Shown: positions 33,076 to 41,737 of the stretch, piece after piece
Layout: each line of letters starts with the position of its first letter
How positions within the stretch are numbered: the stretch's first letter is position 1
Source of the DNA: UBA1227 sp964539045
GTDB taxonomy: Bacteria; Bacillota; Clostridia; Oscillospirales; Acutalibacteraceae
DNA length: 64,000 bases
Direction of reading: 5' to 3'
NCBI GenBank assembly: GCA_964539045.1
Contig: CAZIHW010000117.1
Coordinates: 1-64,000, forward strand
Notes under the pieces: model-generated
The model's database searches: none
Told to the model about the DNA's origin: nothing
What the model saw: the letters and a program-made list of their open reading frames with translations, nothing else
Translations under genes and position numbers: made by a program

Positions 33076-33765
33076 ATGGCTATAGGAAAGATCCTTGTTG
33101 TTGATGACGACACAAATATCTGTGAGTTGCTTAAACTCTATATGGAGAAGGATGGCTATATAGTTTATATAGCAAACGACGGTGAGGCTGCCGTTCGTGC
33201 TTTTAACGAAGTTAATCCCGATATAGTTATACTTGATATTATGATTCCGAAACTTGATGGTTGGCAGGTGTGCCGGGAAATCAGAAAAGTTTCAGACAAA
33301 CCGATAATTATGGTTACCGCCAAGGGTGAAACCTTCGACAAGGTTTTAGGTCTTGAGCTTGGTGCGGATGATTACGTTGTTAAGCCTTTTGATGCAAAGG
33401 AAATTATGGCGAGGATAAAGGCTGTTCTGAGACGTACATCAGTTTCTGCTGAAGATGAATCAAAGCAAGTTGATTATGAGGACCTTTCCATAAATCTTAC
33501 AAACTATGAGATGAAGGTAAAGGGAGAGGTTATACCGACTCCGCCGAAGGAGCTTGAACTTATTTACCATTTGGCGAGCAACCCGAATCGTGTGTTTACG
33601 CGCGACCAGCTTCTTGATGAAGTATGGGGTTTTGACTACTACGGGGATTCACGTACTGTTGACGTACATGTAAAGCGCCTGCGTGAGAAACTCGAGGGTG
33701 TATCTGAAAAATGGGCTCTCAAAACCGTTTGGGGCGTAGGATACAAATTCGAAACAAAGGAATAA
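33076..33765 (+). CDS. OmpR-family response regulator
   Basis: A 229-residue regulator with receiver domain (KILVVDDDTNIC; phospho-Asp in DIVILDIMIPKLDGW near residue 53; lysine in DDYVVKPFD) and a C-terminal winged helix (FTRDQLLDEVWGFDYYGDSR, then TVDVHVKRLREKL). AGGAGG lies seven bases before ATG 33076; the ATG at 33070 is too close to it. The partner kinase starts six bases after the stop. Confidence 0.93.
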   Translation: MAIGKILVVDDDTNICELLKLYMEKDGYIVYIANDGEAAVRAFNEVNPDIVILDIMIPKLDGWQVCREIRKVSDKPIIMVTAKGETFDKVLGLELGADDYVVKPFDAKEIMARIKAVLRRTSVSAEDESKQVDYEDLSINLTNYEMKVKGEVIPTPPKELELIYHLASNPNRVFTRDQLLDEVWGFDYYGDSRTVDVHVKRLREKLEGVSEKWALKTVWGVGYKFETKE

Positions 33766-33771
33766 TTTGTT

Positions 33772-35280
33772 ATGTCAAAAGGGAAAAAAATAAAAGTTCC
33801 CAGACGTACGACACTTTTCTTCAAATACTTCAGGGTAACAGTGGCTATAATGGCTTTGACGATGATTGCTATGGGTTTTGTATTCTTAATGTTCCTGGTA
33901 AACTACTGGACTGCAACCAGTGCGAGCAGCCTTAAGTCTAATGCCGAAAGTATAGCAAGTACAGCTGAGGCAATGTTCAGCTCCGGACGTATGAAGGAGT
34001 CCCCCGCCGAAGCTAATATTATCCTTTGTAACAGTCTGAACATGGTATCCAGCTCTATCGGAGCAGATGTTTTTATGACTAATAAAGACGGAGATGTTAT
34101 TCTTTGTAAGGACCTGCTAAATTCCAATATGCAGGTTCAAGGCGAAGGAAAGTGCCCTATACATATGGGATATACAGTTCCGGAAAAAATAATAGACTCG
34201 ACAACTGATGAGGGATTTCGAGGTATAGACCGCCGAAACGAAACGGATCCCTCTCTCTATATGATTGTGGGTACACCCATAGATTATGACGGGTCTGTTA
34301 TAGGTTATATTTTTGCTACAACACCCGTCAATCAAACTCTGAGATCTTATTCTATTGAGATGATAAAGTTGTTTGCCGGGGCAGCCACCGTGTCTACCGT
34401 TATAGCTATAATTCTTATATACATCTTCAGCTACGGTCTCACGAATCCGTTGCAGGAGATGTCCAGAATTACCAAGCTTTATGCGCGCGGTGACTTTTCC
34501 AAGACTATAAAAGTAAGAGGAAATGATGAGCTTTCAGATTTGGCAAAGAGCCTGAACGCCATGGGAGAATCATTGTCTGTCCTTGAAAATTCGAGGAGGA
34601 GCTTTGTTGCCAATGTGTCACATGAGCTTAAAACTCCTATGACATCGATAGGCGGTTTTATAGACGGGATTCTTGACGGCACTATACCACAGTCTGAAGA
34701 AAAGCATTATCTTGATATAGTGAGTAAGGAGATAAAGCGTCTTTCCACCTTGGTTGTTACGATGCTTACGCTATCTAAAATAGAAGCGGGTGAAGAGAAA
34801 CTTAATCCAACGGAAACAGAACTTCGTCAGTTGCTTTTTGATGCTCTTTTAAGTTTCGAAAAGCCTATAGAAGACACGAATATCAATATTGAGGGATTCG
34901 AGGAAATGCCGTCTGTGAGGATATTGGCTGACGAAAAAATGTTGTTCCAGGTTGTGTATAATCTTTTCGACAATGCTGTTAAGTTCACAAATATCGGGGG
35001 TACGATAAAAATAGATCTTATTGAACTGCCGGATAGAGCTCTGATAGCGATTTCCAATACCGGTGAAGGTATATCCAAGGAGGAAATCGTCCGCGTGTTT
35101 GAGCGCTTTTACAAGGTGGACAAGTCGAGAAGCGAACACGTTAAGGGCGTGGGTCTCGGATTGAACCTTGCGAAGAATATAGTAGAGCTCCACGGCGGTG
35201 AGATACACGTTGAAAGTGAACCGGGAAAACTTACAACATTTAGTTTCTGGATTCCGAAAAAATTAGGCGAACAGACATAA
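33772..35280 (+). CDS. Sensor histidine kinase (HAMP-HisKA-HATPase)
   Basis: A 502-residue membrane kinase with two transmembrane segments (about 20-42 and 200-222) flanking a ~155-residue extracellular domain, then HAMP, the H-box NVSHELKTPMTSIGGFIDG and the ATPase motifs NLFDNAVKFTN, NTGEGISKEE and VGLGLNLAKNIVELHGG. No PAS domain follows HAMP, so it is simpler than typical WalK. It pairs with the response regulator upstream, and an HtrA protease gene follows, suggesting envelope-stress sensing. Confidence 0.93.
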   Translation: MSKGKKIKVPRRTTLFFKYFRVTVAIMALTMIAMGFVFLMFLVNYWTATSASSLKSNAESIASTAEAMFSSGRMKESPAEANIILCNSLNMVSSSIGADVFMTNKDGDVILCKDLLNSNMQVQGEGKCPIHMGYTVPEKIIDSTTDEGFRGIDRRNETDPSLYMIVGTPIDYDGSVIGYIFATTPVNQTLRSYSIEMIKLFAGAATVSTVIAIILIYIFSYGLTNPLQEMSRITKLYARGDFSKTIKVRGNDELSDLAKSLNAMGESLSVLENSRRSFVANVSHELKTPMTSIGGFIDGILDGTIPQSEEKHYLDIVSKEIKRLSTLVVTMLTLSKIEAGEEKLNPTETELRQLLFDALLSFEKPIEDTNINIEGFEEMPSVRILADEKMLFQVVYNLFDNAVKFTNIGGTIKIDLIELPDRALIAISNTGEGISKEEIVRVFERFYKVDKSRSEHVKGVGLGLNLAKNIVELHGGEIHVESEPGKLTTFSFWIPKKLGEQT

Positions 35281-35294
35281 ACGGAGTGAACTAT

Positions 35295-36584
35295 ATGGAA
35301 TTTAATGAGTCCAACGACTTTAATCAAAACAATTCTAATCAAGTGCCCGGTGGACCGGAAAATAAGAAGGGTTCTTCGGGAAGAAAAATATTTGCCGTGT
35401 TGATGATAATCATCGTATTAATAGCGGGTATAGCCACGGTAAAGATAATTTTAACAGATGATCCCGGGAAACGAGACACCAATCAGGAATCAAATAAGGC
35501 GATTGACAGCAGTGCTGATATAAAGATATCAGATGCTAAGGAGTATGATTCTGAAAATGCTGACGGAACTTTGAATTCCGTTCAAATCGCTGAAAAGGTG
35601 AAACCATCTGTTATAGCTGTAGTAACATACAAGGGCAATACTTTGGCCGGTGAAGGCTCGGGTGTTGTTATGAGTGAAGATGATTCGGGTAATACTTACT
35701 TTATTACCTGTGCCCATATAGTCAACAAAGGCGGCGTTGATGTTAAGGTGGAATTGGGCGACGGTACACAGTACGATGCGAGTGTCGTCGGATATGATAC
35801 CAGAACCGATATAGCTGTCCTGAGTGTTGCTAAAACAGGATTTACGGTAGCCGAATTCGGTGATTCATCCATTCTGAAGGTGGGTGAACCTATATATGCT
35901 ATAGGTAACCCCGGAGGAACCGCATTCTACGGTTCTTTTACAGGTGGTTATGTGTCTGCGATAGACAGACCTACCTCCACATCTTCAAGCGGATATTCAA
36001 TGGAATGTATACAGCATGACGCCGCTATAAATCCCGGTAACTCCGGCGGAGCATTGGTAAACAGCTATGGTCAGGTTGTAGGTATTAATTCTTCCAAGAT
36101 CGCCGATGAAGAGTATGAGGGCATGGGATTCGCAATACCTATAAATGTGGCAAAGGATATAGTTGACAGCATATTGGAAAACGGATATGTTGCAAATAGG
36201 GCCAAGCTTGGTATAAGTTATTTTCCCGTCAGCCAAAATCAAACATACAGTGCAATCGTAAGGAAGAATGACCTTCCTTCAGGTTCTATAATTATTGCAA
36301 CTATAGACGAGAACAGCGCCTTCAACGGAACTGATGTAAAGGCAGGAGATATGATTGTCGCTGCCAACGGCAAAGAGCTTACATCAACTGACGTTCTCCT
36401 CGGTTTTATAGAAGATGCAAAGGCCGGAGATAAGCTCAAGCTGACTATTGTCAGAATAAACGACGATTACAGCATAAATAAGTTCGATGTTGAAGTATCT
36501 CTGGTAGAGGATAAGGGCAGTTCTCAGCCTGCTTCTCCGAATGAGGGAGAGGACAAGGAATTTACAAATCCGTTCGCGGAATAA
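35295..36584 (+). CDS. htrA: HtrA/DegP-like serine protease, membrane-anchored
   Basis: A 429-residue S1C protease. A disordered Asn-rich N-terminus precedes one transmembrane segment (about 31-52); the protease domain has the triad His in TCAHIV, Asp in RTDIAVL and Ser in NPGNSGGALV, and one PDZ domain follows. The tail is acidic. GGAG lies eight bases before ATG 35295. It acts outside the membrane on misfolded secreted proteins and is in the same operon as the two-component system. Confidence 0.93.
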   Translation: MEFNESNDFNQNNSNQVPGGPENKKGSSGRKIFAVLMIIIVLIAGIATVKIILTDDPGKRDTNQESNKAIDSSADIKISDAKEYDSENADGTLNSVQIAEKVKPSVIAVVTYKGNTLAGEGSGVVMSEDDSGNTYFITCAHIVNKGGVDVKVELGDGTQYDASVVGYDTRTDIAVLSVAKTGFTVAEFGDSSILKVGEPIYAIGNPGGTAFYGSFTGGYVSAIDRPTSTSSSGYSMECIQHDAAINPGNSGGALVNSYGQVVGINSSKIADEEYEGMGFAIPINVAKDIVDSILENGYVANRAKLGISYFPVSQNQTYSAIVRKNDLPSGSIIIATIDENSAFNGTDVKAGDMIVAANGKELTSTDVLLGFIEDAKAGDKLKLTIVRINDDYSINKFDVEVSLVEDKGSSQPASPNEGEDKEFTNPFAE

Positions 36585-36603
36585 AATAGGGCTAATGGAA
36601 AAA

Positions 36604-36672
36604 AACACCTCGAAAACGTGATAAAAGATTTACAAGTGTTAAATCTTGTGATATCATGTTTATCGAGGTGTT
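36604..36672 (+). promoter_or_regulatory. Inverted repeat that can sequester the tetR ribosome site
   Basis: AACACCTCGA (36604-36613) is perfectly complementary to 36663-36672, which contains the GAGGTG ribosome site of the next gene. It would form only in read-through mRNA from htrA, because the local promoter starts downstream of the left arm. Confidence 0.5.
36630..36657 (+). promoter_or_regulatory. tetR-type gene promoter with embedded palindrome
   Basis: TTACAA, 16 bases, TATCAT. ACAAG (36632-36636) and CTTGT (36645-36649) form an inverted repeat between the two hexamers, a good place for autorepression by the TetR protein. Confidence 0.5.
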
Positions 36673-36677
36673 CGCTT

Positions 36678-37286
36678 ATGATGAAGAAGAAAAATCCCAT
36701 TTCGGCGCGATCAAAAAGATTGATTACGGAGGCTCTCCTATCAATAATGGAAGAAGAACCGTTCTCTAAAATATCTATACGGGATATTGTTGAGAAAGCC
36801 GGTCTTACCCGTCAAACCTTCTATCACAACTTTGACTCCAAAGAGGCAGTTGTTTTACATAAGCTGGACGAACTGTTTGAGGAATACTTCCAGTTTCTTG
36901 TTGACAATAGGGTCACAAAACTCGAAGATGTTATATGGCTTTATTTCAGATTTTGGCAAAAGAATGATAGTTTTATAAAAATACTCATGAAGAACAATCT
37001 TGTTTATCTTTTGGAGATAAGATATCCGGAATACTTTAAATTGGTACAGATGGTTTACCTCAGAGATGTTTCATTGAGTGAACATGAATGTGAATATGCA
37101 TATGCATTTGTATGCGGAGCTATAATAAATCTGCTTGTAACATGGGTTAGGAGCGGAGAGATAATGACCCCAAAGGAAATGTCTGTATTTATAATGGATA
37201 TAGTAGACGGAAAGCTTTATGATACAAGCATTTCCAAAGTAGAGGCCGAGAAGAGGATTGACAATATAATTGAGGTAATGAAATGA
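36678..37286 (+). CDS. TetR/AcrR-family transcriptional regulator
   Basis: A 202-residue regulator. The N-terminal helix-turn-helix is FSKISIRDIVEKAGLTRQTF then YHNFDSKEAVVLHKL. The C-terminal half resembles the DhaS/TetR_C_7 type. ATG 36678 has GAGGTG seven bases upstream; the longer frame runs into the promoter. No target gene is adjacent, so its regulon beyond itself is unknown. A terminator follows. Confidence 0.9.
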   Translation: MMKKKNPISARSKRLITEALLSIMEEEPFSKISIRDIVEKAGLTRQTFYHNFDSKEAVVLHKLDELFEEYFQFLVDNRVTKLEDVIWLYFRFWQKNDSFIKILMKNNLVYLLEIRYPEYFKLVQMVYLRDVSLSEHECEYAYAFVCGAIINLLVTWVRSGEIMTPKEMSVFIMDIVDGKLYDTSISKVEAEKRIDNIIEVMK

Positions 37287-37326
37287 CCTGTCAATTTAAA
37301 TAATATGTCGTAAAATAATAAGATTT

Positions 37327-37361
37327 AAGGTGGTTAGGGATCTCTCTGATCACCTTTTTTC
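37327..37361 (+). terminator. Terminator after tetR-type gene
   Basis: AAGGTGGTTAG pairs with CTGATCACCTT (11 bp with two G-T pairs) around an 8-base loop, followed by TTTTTT. Confidence 0.82.
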
Positions 37362-37391
37362 TTGACAATAATATGTATATAGTTATAAAAT
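37362..37391 (+). promoter_or_regulatory. Promoter of rny
   Basis: TTGACA, 18 bases, TAAAAT, directly after the upstream terminator. The leader of about 95 bases is T-rich. Confidence 0.65.
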
Positions 37392-37489
37392 ATTATGGAT
37401 AATGTGGTGCTTTGTTTTTTGTTTGTTTTTCTCTCTGAAAACTTTTCAAAAAAACTTTTAATATCACAAATTTTATAAGGAGGTGTATT

Positions 37490-39046
37490 TTGACTTTGGA
37501 TAAAATTGCAATAGTGCTTATTATTGTAGCAGCCGTAGTTTTCGGCATAGCCGGTTTCCTTGCCGGTCAGGCTTACAGAAAGAAAGTAGCAGAAGCCGCC
37601 ATCGGTTCAGCAAACCAGGAAGCTACAAGAATTATAAATCAGGCTATGACAACAGCCGAACAAAAGAAAAAAGAAGCAGTTTTAGAAGCTAAAGATGAAA
37701 TTCACAAGCAACGTTCGGAGACAGAACGTGATCTCAGAGAACGGCGTTCAGAGGTACAGAGGCAGGAACGTCGTATTATACAGAAAGAGGAAGCTATAGA
37801 CAAAAAGGTAGAGACTCTTGAAAGGAAAGAGGAAGTTCTCAATCAAAAGATTAAGACAGCCGATGAAAAACTTGAAGAGATTGACACTGTAAAAAAGAGC
37901 CAACTCGAGATGTTGGAAAAAATTTCAGGATATTCAAAAGAACAGGCAAAGGCATTCCTGCTCCAACAGCTTGAAGATGATCTTGAACACGAAAAAGCAG
38001 TACGTGTTCTTGATTATAAGGAAAGAGTTAAGGAAGAATCAGAAGAACTCGCGAAAGAAATCATAACTACCGCTATTCAGCGCTGCGCCGCAGATCATGC
38101 GGCTGAGGCAACGGTTTCGGTTGTTCCGCTCCCGAACGATGAGATGAAGGGACGAATTATAGGACGCGAGGGAAGAAACATAAGAGCCATCGAAACTATA
38201 ACAGGCGTAGATTTAATTATTGATGACACTCCTGAGGCTATCACCATCTCATGCTTTGATCCTGTAAGGAGAGAGGTGGCAAGACTCACTCTCGAAAGAC
38301 TTGTACAGGATGGACGTATTCATCCTGCAAGAATAGAGGAAACGGTTGAGAAATGTAAGCGTGAGGTAGAGCAGACAATTAAGCAGACCGGTGAGAGGGC
38401 TGTTCTGGATGCGGGTGTAAACGGTATCCATCCTGAGCTGATTAAGCTTCTCGGAAGGCTCAAGTATCGTACCAGTTACGGACAAAATGTTTTAAACCAT
38501 TCCCTTGAGGTTTCTTATATTGCCGGACTTATTGCTGCTGAAATCGGTGCTGATGTCAAGCTTGCTAAGAGGGCAGGTTTGCTTCACGATATCGGAAAGT
38601 CAATAGACCACGAATATGATGGAACCCATGTTCAATTAGGCGTTGAATTTGCCAAGAAGTACAAAGAAAATGATGCGGTAATTCATGCTATTCAGGCACA
38701 TCATAATGATGTAGAACCAAAGACTGTTGTAGCTTGCATAGTACAGGCAGCAGATGCTATATCTGCCGCCAGGCCGGGTGCCCGCAGGGAGAATATTGAA
38801 AACTATATTAAGAGACTCGAAAAACTTGAAGAGATAGCGACCTCTTTTGAAGGTGTAGAGACATCCTTTGCAATCCAGGCAGGCCGTGAGGTAAGAATTA
38901 TGGTTAAGCCGGAAGCTGTTTCTGACGACAAGATGGTGCTTATAGCTCACGATGTTGTTAAGAAAATTGAAGAGGAGCTCGAATATCCGGGTCAAATCAA
39001 AGTACATGTTGTAAGAGAAAGTCGCGCTATAGATTACGCAAAGTAA
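37490..39046 (+). CDS. rny: Ribonuclease Y
   Basis: A 518-residue membrane-bound endoribonuclease that starts mRNA decay. One N-terminal transmembrane segment is followed by a long charged coiled coil (about 30-200), a KH domain (GRIIGREGRNIRAIETITGV) and an HD domain with LLHDIGKSIDHE. TTG start with AGGAGGTG upstream. ymdB follows as in Bacillus, though a hairpin lies between. Confidence 0.96.
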   Translation: MTLDKIAIVLIIVAAVVFGIAGFLAGQAYRKKVAEAAIGSANQEATRIINQAMTTAEQKKKEAVLEAKDEIHKQRSETERDLRERRSEVQRQERRIIQKEEAIDKKVETLERKEEVLNQKIKTADEKLEEIDTVKKSQLEMLEKISGYSKEQAKAFLLQQLEDDLEHEKAVRVLDYKERVKEESEELAKEIITTAIQRCAADHAAEATVSVVPLPNDEMKGRIIGREGRNIRAIETITGVDLIIDDTPEAITISCFDPVRREVARLTLERLVQDGRIHPARIEETVEKCKREVEQTIKQTGERAVLDAGVNGIHPELIKLLGRLKYRTSYGQNVLNHSLEVSYIAGLIAAEIGADVKLAKRAGLLHDIGKSIDHEYDGTHVQLGVEFAKKYKENDAVIHAIQAHHNDVEPKTVVACIVQAADAISAARPGARRENIENYIKRLEKLEEIATSFEGVETSFAIQAGREVRIMVKPEAVSDDKMVLIAHDVVKKIEEELEYPGQIKVHVVRESRAIDYAK

Positions 39047-39054
39047 AATTATAA

Positions 39055-39088
39055 TGGGGCAGGATGTTTTCTGTCCCATATTTTTCTT
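39055..39088 (+). terminator. Hairpin terminator between rny and ymdB
   Basis: TGGGGCAG (39055-39062) pairs with CTGTCCCA (39071-39078), one G-T pair, then TATTTTTCTT. ymdB may be reached by partial read-through. Confidence 0.7.
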
Positions 39089-39105
39089 ATGGAAAGGCCA
39101 TTTGT

Positions 39106-39885
39106 ATGAAAATACTTTGTATCGGAGATGTTGTCGGAAGCAACGGGCTTGAATTTTTAAGAAAAGTATTACCGGATCTCAAGAGAGATGAAAAGATAGA
39201 TGTTTGTATAGTTAACGGTGAAAATTCTTTTGACGGTAACGGGATAACTCCGCAAAGCTGTAAGCATATATATACAAGCGGAGCGGATGTGATCACCACA
39301 GGTAATCATGCTTATAAAAACAGAAATATATATGACTATTTTGACAAGGATGAATTTCTCATAAGGCCCGCAAACTTTCCGGAAAACAATCCGGGCAGGG
39401 GTTTTTGTGTTTTGGACAAAGGCAAGGTAAAGATTGGAATAATAAACATGATGGGAACCATGTATCTTGCTGCTTTAGATAATCCTTTTTTTAAGATGGA
39501 TGAATTGCTCAGAAAAGAAGAAATAAGGGATTGTAAGATAGTGATTGTGGACTTCCACGCTGAGGCTACGTCTGAAAAGAGAGCCATGGGCTTTTATCTC
39601 GACGGGCGCGTATCGGCGCTGTTCGGAACACATACGCATGTTCAAACTTCCGATGAACAGATTTTGCCGGGCGGAACCGGATATATAACGGATATCGGTA
39701 TGACCGGCCCCATGCAATCTGTTTTGGGCGTAAGTCCGCAAATAATTATTGATAAGTTCAAGTATAATATGCCGGAGAGGTTTAATTTTGAATCGGGCAG
39801 GGCCTTTTTAGGAGGCTGTATATTTGATATAGATGAAAAAACCGGAAAAACCGTGGGAGTAGAACGGGTTCTTGTAGAGGAGTGA
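39106..39885 (+). CDS. ymdB: YmdB-family metallophosphoesterase
   Basis: A 259-residue phosphodiesterase (TIGR00282). Metal-binding motifs: CIGDVVGSNGLEFL, VNGENSFDGNGI, TTGNHAYKN, DFHAEATSEKRAMGFYLDGR and GTHTHVQTSD. In Bacillus the protein hydrolyses 2',3'-cAMP and affects biofilm formation. ATG 39106 with AAAGG upstream. Its position after rny is conserved in Firmicutes. Confidence 0.95.
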   Translation: MKILCIGDVVGSNGLEFLRKVLPDLKRDEKIDVCIVNGENSFDGNGITPQSCKHIYTSGADVITTGNHAYKNRNIYDYFDKDEFLIRPANFPENNPGRGFCVLDKGKVKIGIINMMGTMYLAALDNPFFKMDELLRKEEIRDCKIVIVDFHAEATSEKRAMGFYLDGRVSALFGTHTHVQTSDEQILPGGTGYITDIGMTGPMQSVLGVSPQIIIDKFKYNMPERFNFESGRAFLGGCIFDIDEKTGKTVGVERVLVEE

Positions 39886-39889
39886 GAGA

Positions 39890-41323
39890 ATGAATATGCT
39901 AAAACGCGCTTTTTCGCTGTTACTTGCGCTTATACTCATCTTATCCTTTACTGCATGTGATGAAAGTGAGAAGGTAGACAAGCCGGGAAAAAAAGTAACT
40001 ACTTCATCCAAAGAAGCAGAGGACGTAAAGCTTCCGTATTCGCGTGAGGATGGTGTTAACCCGTTCACCGCTAAAAGTCTGATGAACAATGCCATTGTTC
40101 CGCTGATGTATAACGGATTATTCAGGCTTTCGGCAAACTACGAGGCAAAGCCGGACATAGCAAAGGATATCCGTAAAGAAAAAACTGATTTGATCGTTTC
40201 AATTGATACAACCGCCAAATTCAGCAACGGGGACAGGATAACGGCAGACGACGTAGTTTACTCTTATAACATGGCTAAATCGTCTCTTTACTACGGTACT
40301 ATGCTTGGCAGCATCAGTGGTATTTCAGCGGCTGATCCTTACACGGTTGTTTTCTCTACGGCGACTGAAAATAATTACGGTGCTTCATTGCTCACCTTCC
40401 CCATAGTAAAGCAACATTCCGCACAGGAATCATCTGTGCCTATAGGGGCAGGACCATACGTGTACTCGGCAAACGCGGATGGCGGAATACTGAGCAGGAA
40501 TAAGTACTATTCTTCCAAACAGTACAAAGCAGAAAAAATTGAACTTGAGAATATGTCGGATTCCGAAACACTTATGCACAGTCTTGTTATAGGAAATGTT
40601 GATGCGGTTTTCGACGATTTGAGTAAGGGTAAGTCACAGAGGATAAATGCATCGTCCGTTCAAGTGGATCTGAACAATCTGATCTTTTTGGGCATAAATC
40701 AAAGCGGACCTTTTTCCGATGCAAATATCCGTCTTGCTTTAAGTCACATTATTGACAGGGAGACCTTGTTGAGTTCAGGCTTCGAAGGTTACGGTACGAT
40801 TTCGCAATACCCATTTAATCCGCTGTGGAAGGAAACTGCCGGTCTTAAACCGGATAAGTTCTCAAAAGAAGACGAGGAGGCTTTGTTGGGACAGGCATTG
40901 TCCGGATATACGATTAACGTTCTCGTTAATTCTGAAAATAATTTCAAAGTAAAATTTGCGGAAGAACTCTGTTCGCAGCTTAATAAGCTTGGCATTGAGA
41001 CAAAAATAACTTCCGTTCCGTTTGAAACATATTCAAGTAATGTTTCCGCAGGACAATACAATTTATATGTAGGTGAATACAAGCTTTCCGCCGATATGAA
41101 TATATCCCAACTGATTTCAGATGAAACTTTGAGAGCGGAGTATTATGAATTTCTGGCGGGCAATATAACAATAGAAGATTTTATGGAGTCATTCGACAGT
41201 GCATTGCCATTTATACCTGTCGGATTCAGAACAGGAATACTTGCATATTCCAGATCTATAGAAACGGTAGTAAAACCGTCCCCGGGCAATGTATTTTCTA
41301 ATTTGACAGAATGGGTTATTTAA
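39890..41323 (+). CDS. Family 5 extracellular solute-binding lipoprotein, orphan
   Basis: A 477-residue oligopeptide-type binding protein (SBP_bac_5). The signal peptide ends FTAC with a lipid-anchored cysteine near residue 24. Family features include FSNGDRITADDVVYSYNMA and PIGAGPYVYS. It is shorter than the usual ~520-550. No permease or ATPase gene is near, so it must work with a transporter elsewhere or have another role. GAGGAG lies eight bases before the ATG, four bases after ymdB, so the two are co-transcribed. Confidence 0.88.
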   Translation: MNMLKRAFSLLLALILILSFTACDESEKVDKPGKKVTTSSKEAEDVKLPYSREDGVNPFTAKSLMNNAIVPLMYNGLFRLSANYEAKPDIAKDIRKEKTDLIVSIDTTAKFSNGDRITADDVVYSYNMAKSSLYYGTMLGSISGISAADPYTVVFSTATENNYGASLLTFPIVKQHSAQESSVPIGAGPYVYSANADGGILSRNKYYSSKQYKAEKIELENMSDSETLMHSLVIGNVDAVFDDLSKGKSQRINASSVQVDLNNLIFLGINQSGPFSDANIRLALSHIIDRETLLSSGFEGYGTISQYPFNPLWKETAGLKPDKFSKEDEEALLGQALSGYTINVLVNSENNFKVKFAEELCSQLNKLGIETKITSVPFETYSSNVSAGQYNLYVGEYKLSADMNISQLISDETLRAEYYEFLAGNITIEDFMESFDSALPFIPVGFRTGILAYSRSIETVVKPSPGNVFSNLTEWVI

Positions 41324-41368
41324 TATAAAATTTTTTATCAAGAAAGCCTTGTAAAGGTTGGTGTTAAT

Positions 41369-41722
41369 ATGGTATCTTTCGAGAATCCTTTAGGAAAAAT
41401 AGAGATAAGTGAGACTTACTTTTCCCAGCTTTTGGGAAGTGTTGTACCTACGTGCTTTGGGGTTGTGGGTATGTGTAACAGCAACACTTATCAGAATATA
41501 AGATCTTTCTTCCACAGGAAGCAGTATTATCTAGATCAGGGCGTCAGCGTTCGCAGAGAAGAAGGCGGCCTTGTGGTAGAATTGCACATAGTAGTCACTT
41601 ACGGGGTTAACATATCTGCGGTTGTGCAAAGTATTGTCAACAAGGTGCGTTATACTATAGAAAACGCTACCGGGCTTGACGTGAAGACAGTAAATGTATA
41701 TGTAGATTCAATGATATCTTAA
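41369..41722 (+). CDS. Asp23/Gls24 family protein
   Basis: A 117-residue protein with the Asp23 fold: NPLGKIEISETYFSQLLG at the start and the segment VELHIVVTYGVNISAVVQSI, ending TVNVYVDSM. Its position before fakA and recG is highly conserved in Firmicutes (yloU in Bacillus). Role in envelope homeostasis is known only loosely. Confidence 0.93.
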   Translation: MVSFENPLGKIEISETYFSQLLGSVVPTCFGVVGMCNSNTYQNIRSFFHRKQYYLDQGVSVRREEGGLVVELHIVVTYGVNISAVVQSIVNKVRYTIENATGLDVKTVNVYVDSMIS

Positions 41723-41737
41723 GGAGTGCGCAGAATA

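Noticed and set aside
39055..39105. Possible separate small RNA or riboswitch between rny and ymdB
   Set aside because: A simple hairpin with U-run explains the structure; no aptamer motif was seen.
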